From NCBI GenBank assembly GCA_014904985.1, contig MU129154.1, positions 37,433-78,148 of the forward strand: a stretch of DNA of 40,716 nucleotides, read 5' to 3'. The DNA comes from Hydnum rufescens UP504 (taxonomy: Eukaryota; Basidiomycota; Agaricomycetes; Cantharellales; Hydnaceae). The notes beneath the pieces were generated by a model. It was not told the origin of the DNA. It saw nothing but the letters and a program-made list of their open reading frames with translations, and searched no databases. The translations under genes and the position numbers were made by a program. This document shows, in pieces, positions 20,730 to 32,251 of the stretch; within the stretch, counting starts at the first letter, position 1; each line of letters starts with the position of its first letter.

Positions 20730-22500
20730 ATGTCTCTGGCCCCAACTTTATTCTCTAACGCAGTTTTGAGGGCGTCCACGCCAGGCAGATCCAAAGAATC
20801 CCTTCGCATCGAGTTTGGAGAAGACTGGCGAAACAATGGGATAATGGACTGGCATCATTCCCGAGGCCGAGGCCGTCGTCCTACCAAGATCAACATGTTT
20901 CAGCTTCGCAGGGAGAGATCAAAGCCACTCAAACACCAGTATGTTGTTCTCTTCTTTTCCCCCGACTGCATATTGCGTTTGGATCGGAGGGGAGATGAAG
21001 ACAAGGCAATGGACACCATAAAACGCGATGGGACCGACTCGATTGACACTATTACGGATGTTACATCACTGGACGACCTGGACAAAACCTCCGACACCCT
21101 GGCCGAATTCCACTGTCAGGACAGTCGCGTAGATCTGGTGGACATCATTAAAATCTGTGTTGGCATCCACAGAGACATCGAGGCAAGACGTTACACGCTT
21201 CAGCGGTTCAATTGCTACTTTTTTTCATGGACAGTGCTCGTTGCCACCGCGCGCCATGTAGTGCGATGGGATACGCTCCCATCGGATTCGCCCTGGGAAA
21301 CGATGTCTCAAAACTTGGCCGGCACACTATCGATGAGGTCTGCGGACGCCATGATCAATCTGATGATCAAGGGAACAGTAGTAGCCGTGATGGCGACCCG
21401 ACATACATTGAAGTCCCAGCTGTCGCGCACCATGTCGCTTCGTGCCCGCTTGGCCTGGGCGATGCCAGAATGGCTCATGCGCTTCGCTTTGCGGCTAATG
21501 CTCCAAATGTCGGGGAGTCGGGGATGCGCAACACTCTGCGGTGGAGGATGCAATCGGAGCTACTATCAACGCTCCGGCCAACTCTCTATTCTGTATTGAC
21601 AGATCTCCGAGTCTCCACGCTCCGAACCACTCTCTGGAAAGAAGACGTCGTGGATGCTGTGCGAAAGGCTGCTCATGGTGATGTGATGAATAGCATACTA
21701 AAGGCCGTGACCAACGCAGTATCAGGTATTAAAGTGACGGACGAGGATGTGGATGCTTTCCGTTCCCGAGCACGCTTGGGGACCCAGACTTCCTTGGAGG
21801 TCGAACGGCGGATTGGCGTCCTGCAATTATCGCAGGGTTTAGTGCCATGGTGCAAGCCTCTCCACGCTTCGCGGTCCCTGAGGCGCATGTTTTGGTTACA
21901 GATGACACGACGTGGGATGAGGTATGGAACTCGATTCGGGATGTCGTCCGAGACGCATCTAAAGAGGCGATGAAAGATGCGGAGGGAGGATCGATAACGC
22001 TCTGGGACGACTTCATGAAAGGGTGGGCTGAAGCATGGGATGTCCTCCGCCCTAAAATTCGGGACGCTGCGCGAATCACTCTAAAGGAATTGGCGGATAT
22101 AGCAAATAACATGCTAGCCGTTTCGGTGGTCAATAGTCTCCGGGACACTTGCCTTCACATCAATGGGAGAGATATGGTAAGTTTTCCAAACCTCGGATGA
22201 ACCACGATCGTTTTTATAAAACCCGCCCAGATCCCTAGGCCTTCTCGTCTCCGTCATGTGCCCCCCTCCAAATTCACAGCTGCATTGGCCAATGGCGCGG
22301 AGTCCGAATGCCAGCGATATATGTTAAAACTTATCCGCGACTACTCCCGCCGCTTTAAGCTTGGTTCAGGTGTAGAGAATGATATGCGAGCGGCAATGGA
22401 TCGGGTTTGGACGGCAGTGGTGGATTTGGATGGAGGGGACGCGCGCGCGACCGGCGACAATGCAGATGTCTCGCAACCACCCTATACGACCGAGCGATGA
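20730..22500 (+). pseudogene. Gene-family copy 4 (type I), two frameshifts
   Basis: Exon 1 20730-22176, intron 22177-22230 (54 bp), exon 2 22231-22500. The start MSLAPTLFSNAV is shortened, and the His and Asn-Cys core is intact (PLKHQYVVLFFS, QRFNCYFFSW). A one-base deletion near 21508 (GGGGAAGTC to GGGGAGTC) and another near 21775 split the frame in three. The second is at the same site as the lesion in copy 1. The exon 2 stop is lost (TCG TAA to TCG CAA), which extends the protein by nine residues to a TGA at 22498-22500. Confidence 0.85.
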
Positions 22501-23322
22501 CACCCCACGAAGCATACCATTGTAACTGACTACTATGTTGGAAGTCAGCCAGATGCGGGACGTCCGGATTTATCACTTGGGTATAAGACCACTTTTATTA
22601 TTTCCTTCGCTTGCCTATCAAGGGTACCCGACCTCATCGGGTTGTACATATATTCGTTCTCTCGTGTTAACCACGCCTCAGTTCTTTTCATAAAGACTGG
22701 GGTTAGCTCCCTTTTCGTCCTTCCGAGTTCTGTAGTATTCCCTGTACATGTTCTACCGTCTGCGAATGTTTAGTTCTTTTCATGAAGAAAGTATTTCCCG
22801 TTCTAGTATCATAGCGATCTAGTATCATAGTGAGTCCTTCAAAATGCTATACACAAGATGGACCCAAGGCGCCGGCCGCCTGGAGTACAGGAAGTGTACT
22901 TTATGATACATGAGGATGGCCCAGAATATTCAACCCCTATCACAACATCATTTACTTCTGAGTTCCACCATTCACAATGAGGGTGGTTGCTCCATAGGCC
23001 TCGAGTTCGCAGGAAAGGACAATGTGGACGGCTGAAGTTGGGTGGAGGTAATTTATTCATGCCTCCCTACCGGCAGTAGCGCCTCCATACCATACCACAG
23101 AGCGAAGGATGGTCCGAAAGGCGCGCGAAAGTGTGATACAAAGAGAAAGGAAAAACCTTGGCAAGAGGGAATGCTGGTTTAAACTCTTCGAGGTATTCTG
23201 CAAGTGAAGTATTCCAAGCTATGTAGATTTCGGGCGTATTGGAGAAAGGTGGGCCCCAATTGAGCACTTCGGAAAGAACCATCAGGGGGCTGCAAAAGAG
23301 TGAGGACCAGCTGGCCCGAGCT
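22501..23322 (+). repeat. 3' block after copy 4
   Basis: The conserved 3' block, with a small local duplication around TAGTATCATAGCGA / TAGTATCATAGTGA (about 22804-22834). It then passes into block X/Y at GAGCTTGTATGATCAGATGG. Confidence 0.5.
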
Positions 23323-23422
23323 TGTATGATCAGATGGACAACGATTGGATCTCATCCTTTGGGTTCAGTCTAGCCCATGAATGTCAAGAGGCTGGGAACG
23401 ACGAGGCCTCGTGGAACTGCAG

Positions 23423-24358
23423 TAGTGTTGCCACGACTTGCGGCTTGAGCCGACTCAAGTCGCAAGTCGAGTCACTCAGAGTCGCGCCGAGCCGTTTGCA
23501 AGTCGAGTCGTTTCTGTGACTCGGAGTCGCAAGTCGAGTCGCAGGAGTCTGTTCGAACCGACTCCGAGTCGCAAAATTACCAGTAACATAGGCAGTGTAG
23601 CTCTATTCATATATGACTCTATGCTCAAAATCAACCTCAATTGTGGTGTAAAGTAGTGAGAGTTACGGTATTCGCGCCAGAAGAACTCCCCCTGATTACT
23701 AAGTGGGTGAGGATGAATTCGGTAGACTGGCGAGACTCGAGTCGCCCAGGTGAATTAAGCAGCAATGGCGGGAAGAACACACAGAGAAGTCCTTGGGATT
23801 TTGAGGGTCAAAGCCTGTCTTTTATAGTATTTACAGGAGGCACGGAAACACATAAAATGGGGTAAAACATGAAGTAAAAGTCCAATTGTCAATGATGGCG
23901 GCAAGAAAACAAAGGGGTAAAAGATCGCCGGTGAAACCTAGCTATAAGATCCAAACAGTAGATTCGCGAATAACGATTGGCGAAGCCATCGGCATAGCCT
24001 CGCGGGGTCGCGCTTGTCTCCGTCAGCGCGCCCGGTCGTTTCCGCAATTCCTCACTCCAACATAAAGCCTGATTTTTACATTGTGAGAACGAAAAAAATT
24101 GGCCAGACCCTCCTCACCTGTCACATGTTCCGGAGTTTTCCGAGGCACATGTGACAGATGTGGGCCCGGCTATTGGATAAGCAGTTGGAATTGCCATATA
24201 TGGCCATATGGAAAGTACCGACGACTCAAGTCGACTCAAGTCACAAGTTGCGGCTCGACTTGCGACTCGGAGTCGGAAGAAGTCGCAAGTCGCAAGGAGT
24301 CGCCGGGAGTTGCCCGAAGTCGAGTCAAGTCGCGCCAAGTCGCGCCGTGGCAACACTA
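23423..24358. mobile_element. Non-autonomous hAT-type DNA transposon (936 bp)
   Basis: The termini TAGTGTTGCCACG and CGTGGCAACACTA form 13-bp inverted repeats, flanked by the 8-bp target duplication AACTGCAG (23415-23422 and 24359-24366). The equivalent locus at about 15045-15062 reads GGAACTACAGTACGCGCC without the insert, so this is a clean insertion. Both subterminal regions are dense in GACTTG / CAAGTC / GACTCG words (23435-23575 and 24225-24340), as in hAT elements. An internal inverted pair CTGTCACATGT / ACATGTGACAG lies at about 24118-24157. No transposase frame is present, so it would be mobilised in trans. The hAT assignment rests on TSD length and terminus style. Confidence 0.85.
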
Positions 24359-24504
24359 AACTGCAGTACGCGCCAAAGCTTTTGCTTCCGCTTCGTGTCG
24401 CTTTGTCCTTTCGTTGCATCTCACTGCTCCTGCCTGTAGCTGAAGCCCTGGAGGAGATACACCTGTCTTGTCTTTCCCCCTCCGTCCCAGCTGCTAATAA
24501 TGGA

Positions 24505-25543
24505 GTGGGTTTTGCTGGAGCTGCCTAGGAGATAAGCTCAGTGGCGAGGGATACATTGGTTGGGAATCTTGGGATCAGGAATGCTTCATATGTGGTAGCA
24601 TTGGACACTGGGGTTACGTAAGGTGGTCGTTCCATTTTCACAATGCGTTTCTAATATCTGCCATTGACTGAGTAGGACTGCATGGATCGATTCCCGGACC
24701 CGGCCGTCAGAGATCCTCCAGCATTTTCTAGTTTCAACGCAACCGCTGGGCCATTTCCGGAAGACACTATCGACCGACGCAATGGCATGCACATCACTAC
24801 AGCCATCGGACACTTTGAGCGCGCGTATAAAACGTCATGAGGACACCGCGGCCTAGACGACATTCGCCGACGGGTACGGTTCTTCGGGCGAGACCAATGT
24901 AGGCAAACGTGGCGCCGAAAAAGCTCAAAGAGAAGCAAGGGAAACTGCGCAAAAGCGACAGGTCGAAGAAGAGGATGAACCTGACTGATTCACCCAGCAT
25001 AATACGGCACTTCGCAGGTATGTGGGACCTTCTAATGACGCCTCTGGCCGCGAGGAGAGTAGGCGCAACGGTGATGGGGGCTCAAAGAAACGTCGGAAGC
25101 CTCAAGCTCTTGCCTTTGCGCAGGAACAGGTCGCGGGTTGGTTCACAGACCAGTTCGCGTTACCCCTCGAGGAAACTCGGGAGGAACGGGAGGAACAGGA
25201 GTTCTTGCGGTATCAGCAGAATCAGGGTGGTAAATTTCGTGCTGATGATCAGGAGTTCTGGCGTCCAGACCGCGAGACCGATCGATATCGCGGGAGAAAC
25301 CACGAACCAGAGCGCCGCAGAAATCCCGAACATGAAGGTGCCAGAGATCGGCGTGACAAGCCGAACGAAGGGCAAGCTCCCGTGCGCCACCAATTTCTAT
25401 CTGCGTGGGGCAAGGGAAATGCCAAATCACGACATCGAAGCCCAGACGACATCGATTGGAAGGAGCAAGAGCGAGCGTCCTGGAATCGGGATCAACGGGA
25501 GGAGCGTGGACACCATCGTAATCCATTGGCTAATGGTCATTGA
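24505..25543 (+). pseudogene. CCHC zinc-knuckle protein, copy Y2 (broken)
   Basis: Paralogue of Y1. The knuckle ECFICGSIGHWGY ends at 24617; a 58-bp intron (24618-24675) precedes DCMDRF. The downstream frame is continuous from about 24857 to 25543 except for stops: TAG at 24854-24856 (Leu in Y1) and TGA at 24986-24988 (Trp in Y1). It runs through NVGKRGAEKAQREARE, KKRRKPQALAFAQEQVAGWF and LRYQQNQGGKFRADDQEF to a charged Arg/Glu/Asp tail ending at 25543. Y1 keeps the residues that Y2 has lost, and Y2 keeps the frame that Y1 has lost, so the parent gene was intact when duplicated. Function unknown beyond likely RNA or DNA binding. Confidence 0.65.
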
Positions 25544-26087
25544 CTCAATAGTCGCCACGAGCAATCCATCAGCCGGTCATCATCGGGTTTTGTCAATGGT
25601 CCTAGATATCGAGGGGGTCATGGCATCTGATTTCTCTCCATAATTTATTTAATTTATTCCAAGACTCTTCGGCAAATTAGCTATAGATTTTTCTCGTGAA
25701 AAATAATGAGTAGCATCTGGTAAACAGGTAATCTGCAATCATGATTCTGTTGTGCTAGGTAATTTTAGGATGTTTTCGCGTATCTTTGATTATGGCCTGA
25801 CATTAATATTAAGGTGTGGTGTTGAGTCGTGATCAGAAATCAATTTTGCATCCGGCTCCCAGGTACGGATGGGGTTTCCTGACAGTTTTTTCTGATAGAA
25901 TTGATTATTGGACGCATGGGGGCCATGCCTAAATTCGTCCATGTCGAGGGTTCCACTCACAGACGGGCTATTTGGAGCCTGAGGTTCTTGGTATCATTTG
26001 GAACCTCAAACAGTTTGGACAGCTATTTCTGTTTCGTGTACACACTCAGCAGTCTGCATATCAACCCTCACGCCTTCTTGCTGGTTC
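25544..26087 (+). promoter_or_regulatory. Upstream block of copy 5 (type II)
   Basis: Matches 16231-16720 across most of its length, including ATTCCAAGACTCTTC and GACATTAATATTAAGGTGTG, with a small insertion near 25700. Ends in the common pre-ATG segment. Confidence 0.45.
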
Positions 26088-27850
26088 ATGTCTCTCGTGG
26101 CCACGACTTTATTCTCTAACGCAGTTATAAACGCGTCCAGGGCACATAGATCCGCAGGTCCCTTTCGCATCCAGTTTGATCAGACTGGCGAGACAATGGG
26201 GTAATGGAGTGGTATCATTCCCTTGGCCCTCGTCCTACCAGGATCAACGTGTTTCAGTTTCGTAGGGAGAGATCAAAGGCACTCAAACACCAGTATGTTG
26301 TTCTCGTCCTTTCCGACGAGTGCATATTGCGTTTGGATCGGAGGGGGCGTAAAACTAACCCAGTGGAGGCCGTGACAAGCGAGGGGACTGAATCGATTGA
26401 CACCATTGTCGGATGTTAAATCGTTGTCCGACCTGGTCAAAAACCTCCGACTTCTTGGTTGAGTTGCACTGTCAGGGTAGTGACGTAGATCTTTTGAACA
26501 TCATTAAAATCTGTTTTGGCATCCACAGAGATAACAGGGCTGGGCGTTACATGCTCCAGCGCTTCAATTGCTACTTCTTCGCTTGGACAATGCTCGTTGC
26601 CACCGTGCGACACGCAGTGCGATGGGACATCCTCCCATTCGATTCGCGCTGGGGAGCGCTTCCCCAAACCTTGGCTGACGCACTATCGACGAAGTTTGCA
26701 GACGCCATGATCAATATGATCATCGATGGACCAGCAATAGTGGCCGTGACGCTCCGGATTAGATTGAAGCCACAGCTGTCGCGCGTGATGTCGCGGCGTG
26801 TCCGATTGGCCTGGACGGTACTAGAATGGCTCATACGCCTTGCTTTGCGGCTAATGCTCCGACGCTCAGGTAAGTCGAGGATGCACACCTCCCTGCGATT
26901 CAGGTTGCGATCCAACTCTCCAGTCTCCGCACCGCTCTCTGGAAAGACGACGTCGGGGATGCTATGCGAGACGCCGCTTGTCGTGACGTGATGGCTAGCA
27001 TAATAAATGCCGGGTGGACCGCATTATCGGGGATTAGACTCACGATGGAGGATGTGGATGCCTTCCCGTCTCTAGCGGGGAACGTTGGGGATCGAGACTT
27101 CTTGGAGGTCGAAGAGGGGATTGGCGTCTCGCAATTATCGCAGGGTTGGTGCCGTGATGCAAGCCGCTCCACGTTTCGCGGTCGATGGCGCGAACGTCTC
27201 TAACACACCGAAGTGGGATGAGGCATGGAACTCGATCGGGATACTGTCCGAAAACATCTGAAGAGCGATGAAAGGCGTGGAGGACGGAGCTATGGACGCC
27301 CTGATGGAAGAGTGGGATGCAACATATGAAATTCTCCGCCCTAAAAATCGGGACCTTGGACGAAATGCTGTAAGAAATTGACGATTTAGCGAACGATGCG
27401 CTGTCTATTCCCTTGTCAACACTCTCCTGGACATTCACCTTCACCTCGATGGGGGGTGCAGTATGTTTCCAAACCTAGGATGAACCACGATCATTTTTCG
27501 CCAAGCCCTTCTCGTCTCCGGCACGTGTCCAGCTCCAACTTCATAGCTGGATTGGCCGATATCAGGCACCGAACTGCAGCCATATATGTAAAACTTATCC
27601 GAGAACACGGCTGTGTCGTAGGCCGCTATCGTCTCGTTCACCAGCCCAAGTAGAGAAATGATATGCGTCAGGCAATGAGCGGTTTGCAGGGCAGACGGAC
27701 ACGGGCTTGGACGTATCCCGTTTAGGTACACCGCAAATGTTTGGTTCTTTTCATAAAGACATATTCCTTCTAGTATCACAGTAACCCGTCCAAAATAACT
27801 ACACATGATGGCCCAGGCACCGCCCCTGAAGTTTAGAGAAGTGCTTTAAT
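26088..27850 (+). pseudogene. Gene-family copy 5 (type II), heavily damaged
   Basis: It starts MSLVATTLFSNAVINASRAH. Lesions include a frameshift near 26200, extra bases near 26410 and 26440, a deletion of about 75 bp near 26912, and many single-base losses after about 27060. The intron region is damaged (the acceptor is lost near 27500) and exon 2 is broken. The core QRFNCYFFAW is present at about 26560. Single-base lesions are much denser from about 27060 to 27850 than in the other copies, matching the noisy fold-back described separately, so some may be sequencing errors. Confidence 0.8.
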
Positions 27851-29181
27851 ACATGAGGAGGCGAAATACGGCATCCTCATGTATCATAAGAACACTTCCT
27901 CTACTTCAGGGCCGGTGCCTGGGGCCCATCATGTGTAGTATTTTGAAGGGTTCACTGTGATACTAGAACAGGGAATACTGTCTTTATGAAAAAACCAAAC
28001 ATTTGCAGGTGGTACCTAGAACAGGGAATACTGTCCAAGCCCCGTGTCAGTACTGCCCTGCAAACCCGATCCATTGCCTGACGCATATCATTTTCTACTT
28101 GGGCTGGTGAACCGAGACGATAGCGGCCTACGACACAGCCGTGTTCTCGGATAGTTTTAACATATATGGCTGCAGTTCGGACTGCCTGATATCGGCCAAT
28201 CCAGCTATGAAGTTGGAGCTGGACACGTGCGGAGACGAGAAGGGCATTGGCGAAAAATGATCGTGGTTCATCCTAGGTTTGGAAAACATACTGCACCCCC
28301 CACATCGAGGTGAAGGTGAATGTCCAGGAGAGTGTTGACCAGGGAAAAGACCAGCGCATCGTTCGCTAAATCCGTCAATTTCTTACAGCATTTCGTCCAA
28401 GGGTCCCGATTTTTAGGCGGAGAATTTCATATGTTGCATCCCACTCTTCCATCAGGGCGTCCCATAGCTCCGTCCTCCCACGCCTTTCATCGCCTCTTCA
28501 GATGTGTCTCGGACAGTATCTCGAATCGAGTTCCATGCCTCATCCCACTTCGTGTGTTAGGAGAGGTCAGCGCCATCGACCGCGAACGTGGAGCGGCTGC
28601 ATCACGGCACCAAACCCTGCGGATAATTGCGAGAACGCCAATCCCCTCTTCGACCTCCAAGGAAGTCTCGATCCCCAACGTTCCCCGCTAGAGAAAGGAA
28701 GGCATCCACATCTCCATCGTGAGTCTAATCCCGATAATGCGCCCCGGCATTATATTATGCTAGCCATCACGTCAGACAAGCGGCGTCTCGCATAGCATCC
28801 CCGAGTCGTCTTTCCAGGGAGGGTGCGGAGACTGAGAAGTTGGATCGCAACCTGACGCAGGAGGTGTGCAATCCTCGACTTACTGAGCGTCGGAGATTAG
28901 CGCAAAGCAGGCGTATGAGCCATTCTAGTACCGTCCAGGGCAATCGGACACGCCGGACATCACGCGCGACAGCCTTGTGGCTTCCAATCTAATCGGAGCG
29001 TCACGGCCACTATTTGCTGGTCCATCGATGATCATATTGATCATGCGTCTGAAACTTCGTCGATAGTGCGTCAGCCAAGGTTTGGGAACGCTCCCCAGCG
29101 CGAATCGAATGGGGGATGTCCCATCGCACTGCGTGTCGCACGGTGGCAACGAGCATTGTCCAAGCGAGAAAGTGCAATTGA
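26564..29181. repeat. 1.3-kb fold-back inverted repeat, likely assembly artefact
   Basis: The left arm 26564-27859 is followed by a 14-nt loop (27860-27873) and then its reverse complement at 27874-29181. Both arms share deletions specific to copy 5 (near 26912, and the lost acceptor), so the right arm is the same locus and not another family member. They differ mainly by scattered one-base indels, many in homopolymers. The right arm ends directly at the N gap. Genes on the right arm should not be counted. Confidence 0.85.
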
Positions 29182-29206
29182 NNNNNNNNNNNNNNNNNNN
29201 NNNNNN
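29182..29206. other. Assembly gap (25 N)
   Basis: A run of 25 N at the end of the fold-back arm. Confidence 0.98.
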
Positions 29207-29690
29207 ATGGGAACACACCCGGGTCGGCGTGGCTAGCCTGAAACCGAGATCATTAAGGGCGCGTGAAAGGGATCATACCAGTGTCGCCCAGCCTGTTTGA
29301 GACATAAGAATATTCAAAGCCCATCGCAACGTCATCTACTTATGGGTTCCACCATCCACAATTACTCCACTAGATCGGCCATGAGTTCCCAGGCAAGGAC
29401 AAAGTGGATGGCTGAAGTTGGGTGGAGGTGATTTATTCATGCCTCCCCACCGGCAGTAGCGCCACCATGCCGTAGAGCGAAGTATGATCTGAAATGCGTG
29501 TAAAAGCGTGATACGAAAAGAAAGTAAAAACATTGACAAGAGGGAATGCCGCTTTTCAGTTCTGCAAGCGAAGGATTCCAGGTTAAGGATACATATTGGA
29601 CCAAGGTGAGTACTTTGTAAAGAACCATCAGAGCGCTGAGAAAGAGTGAGGAGGACCAGCTGAGCTTGCATGATTGGATGGACAGATGGG
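29207..29690 (+). repeat. Short unmatched segment, then rest of the 3' block of copy 5
   Basis: 29207-29308 matches nothing else in the window. From about 29309 (AATATTCAAAGCCCATCGCA) the conserved 3' block resumes at the point where the left arm broke off (ACATGAGGA). This supports the view that 27860-29308 interrupts a formerly continuous block. Confidence 0.6.
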
Positions 29691-30180
29691 ATATCATCGG
29701 GTTCGGTCTAGCCGGGACTTTTGCTTCCGCTTCGTCGCTTCGTCCATGAATTGCATCTCTGCCCGTAACTGGAGACCTGTCTTGTCCTTCCCCCTCTGTC
29801 CCACCTGTAGCTGCTAATGATAGAGTGGGACTTGCTGCTAAGTTGCGAGTCCCGCCCGCTTATACTGGGGTAGGCTTTGCCCTCGAGATCCGGGTGGGAT
29901 TTGAAATTAAGGTTCAATACAAATTTCGGCAAATCATCCAGATTTAGAAACCGGGAATGCGACTCAACGCCAGCCCAACAACACTTAGGTGCTTAGGTGC
30001 AGAACACCATGTTTAGAAAAGCTAGAGTGCAATTCCCCCAACATTTTTCGTGTTCTGTGCACGAGTAGTGGATGGGCGCTTAACTCGAGGTTTGAACCAG
30101 GGTCGTGCAAAGAGCTGGACAATTGCCTAAACTCGACTATCCACTACACGTTAATCTCGATATGCTTATGCATATAAGGC
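29691..30180 (+). repeat. Block X, internally deleted
   Basis: Parts of block X with several deletions; the hAT-like and Z insertions are absent. It ends in GAGGTTTGAACCAGGG (about 30088-30103), the B-box-like terminus. Confidence 0.5.
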
Positions 30181-30493
30181 TATCCTGATCCGCCGCCGAG
30201 TTCTCGGGGAGAAAAGGGCCTTTCAAGGGCCCCTGATCAAATTCGTTCGCGGGTCAAAAGCCAAGAGCTTCGAAAGTAGTACTCAACTGGGGCACTGGGG
30301 GTTTCCTGGCGGCATTTTTCTGACACTTGTGATATCAAACACACTCAAATTCGGTTATGTTGTGGTTCACACGAGCACTTAGAGCTATTTGGGGCCTGGC
30401 TTCTTGATATCATTTGGCAGCTCGACCAGTACTTTGGACACCTAGTTCTACCTCGTGTACACTCAGCAATCATACCAACCGCCACCCTAGTTC
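30181..30493 (+). promoter_or_regulatory. Upstream block of copy 6
   Basis: Type I upstream block as before copy 2, with TATAAGG at 30174-30180 just before it and the common pre-ATG segment at about 30380-30493. Confidence 0.45.
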
Positions 30494-32251
30494 ATGTCTC
30501 TCGCAGCCACAAGTTTGTTCTCTCACGCAGCTATAACCTCGTCCAGGGCACGGGCACACAGATCCGAAGGTCCCTGTCGCATCCAGTTTGGACCAGACTG
30601 GCGAAACAACGAGATAATGGAGTGGCATAATTCCTCTGGCCCTCGCCCTACCAAGATCAACATGTTTCAGCTTCGTAGGGAGAGATCGGCATTCAAACAC
30701 CAGTATGTTGTTCTCTTCCTTTCACACGACTGTATATTGCGTTTGGATCGGAGGGGAGATGAAGCTAACCCAATGGACACCCTGACACCCGAGGGGACCG
30801 ACTCGATTGACACTATTGCGGATGTTACATCGTTGTCGGATCTCGACAAAACCTCCGAGTTCCTGGCCGAATTGCACTGTCAAGGCAGTAACATAGATCT
30901 TTTGAACATCATTAAAATCTGTTTTGGCATCCACACAGATACCAGGGCAGGGCGTTACACGCTTCAGCGCTTCAATTGCTACTTCTTCGCTTGGACAGTG
31001 CTCGTTGCTGCCGCGCGACACGTAGTGCGATGGGATATGCACCCATCGGATTCGCCCTGGGAAACGATCTCTCAAACCTTGGCCGACGCGCTATCGAGGA
31101 TTTGTACGGACGCCATGATCAATCTGCTGATCGAGGGAACAATAATATCCGTGATGACGACCCGACTTAAATTGAAGTCCCAGCTGTCGCGCGGCATGTC
31201 GAACCGTGCCCGCTTGGTCTGGGCAATGCCAAAATGGCTCATACGCCCTGCTTTGCGGCTGATGCTCCGAAGCTCGGGGAAGTCGGGCATGCACACCTCT
31301 CTGCGACTCAGGTTGCGATCGGAGCTACTATCAGCACTCGAGCCAACTCTCCGTTCTGCGTTGACAGATCTGCGAGTCTCCACGCTCCGAACCACTCTCT
31401 GGAAAGGCGACGTCGAGAATGCTATGAGAGAGGCTGCTCATCGTGATGTGGTGATTAGCATACTAAACGCCATGGCCGCCGCGGTATCACGTCTTGAACT
31501 CACGATGGAGGATGTGGATGCCTTCCGTTCTCGAGCAGGCTTTGGGGATCCAGACTTCCTTGGAGGTCGAAAGGGAGATTGGAGTCCCGCATTTATCGCA
31601 GGGTTTCGTGCCATAGTGCAAACTGCTCCACTTTTCGCGGCCCCTGAGGGGCGTGCTTTTGTAACAGATGACACTACGTGGGATGAGGTATGGAACTCGG
31701 TTCGGGATATCGTCCGAGACGCATCTAAAGAGGCGATGAAAGACCCGGAGGGAGGATGGACGGCGCTCTGGGACGCCTTCATGGAAGTGTGGGCTGAAGC
31801 ATGGGAAGTCCTCGGCCCTAAAATGCGGGACGGTGGGCGAATGACTGTAAACCAATTGACGGATTTAACGAACAATGCACTGGCCGTTTCCGTGGTCAAT
31901 AGTCTCCCGGACACTCGCCTTCACATCAATGGGAGAGATATGGTGAGTTTTCCAAACCTAGGATGAACCACGATCATTTTTATAAAACCCGCCCAGGCCC
32001 CTTCTCGTCTCCGTCGCGTGTCCCCCTCCAAATTCATAGCTGGTTTGGCCAGTGGCACGCAGTCCGAATTCCAGCCATATATGTTAAAACTTATCCGAGA
32101 ACACGGTCGTCTCGTAGGCCGCTTTGGCTCTGATTCGGCCCAAGTAGAGGATGATATACGACAGGCAATGAATCGGGTTTGGAGGGTAGTGGTAGATCTG
32201 GATGGAGAAGGCGCGAGCGCGGGCGGCGATCCCAATGCAGATGGCTCGTAA
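30494..32251 (+). CDS. Gene-family copy 6 (type I), intact; possible LRAT/NlpC-P60-like protein
   Basis: Exon 1 30494-31942 (483 codons), intron 31943-31996 (54 bp, GTGAGT...CCCAG), exon 2 31997-32251 (84 codons plus stop); 567 residues. A two-codon insertion near residue 20 (ARAHRS) and a lost codon (ERSAFKHQY) distinguish it from copy 2. It keeps the His of KHQYVVLFLS and the Asn-Cys of QRFNCYFFAW, then the helical middle, the FGDPDFLGGR block, the Trp-rich segment and the exon 2 amphipathic tail. The fully open frame amid pseudogenes suggests it is, or was until recently, under selection. Confidence 0.8.
31943..31996 (+). other. 54-bp phase-0 intron of copy 6
   Basis: Donor GTGAGT after ATG, acceptor GCCCAG. 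It joins ...GRDM to APSRL in exon 2. Confidence 0.8.

Noticed and set aside
27870..29181. An eighth gene-family copy on the minus strand
   Set aside because: It shares copy 5's private deletions and differs from it by scattered one-base indels, so it is read as a fold-back duplicate of copy 5 and not a separate gene.
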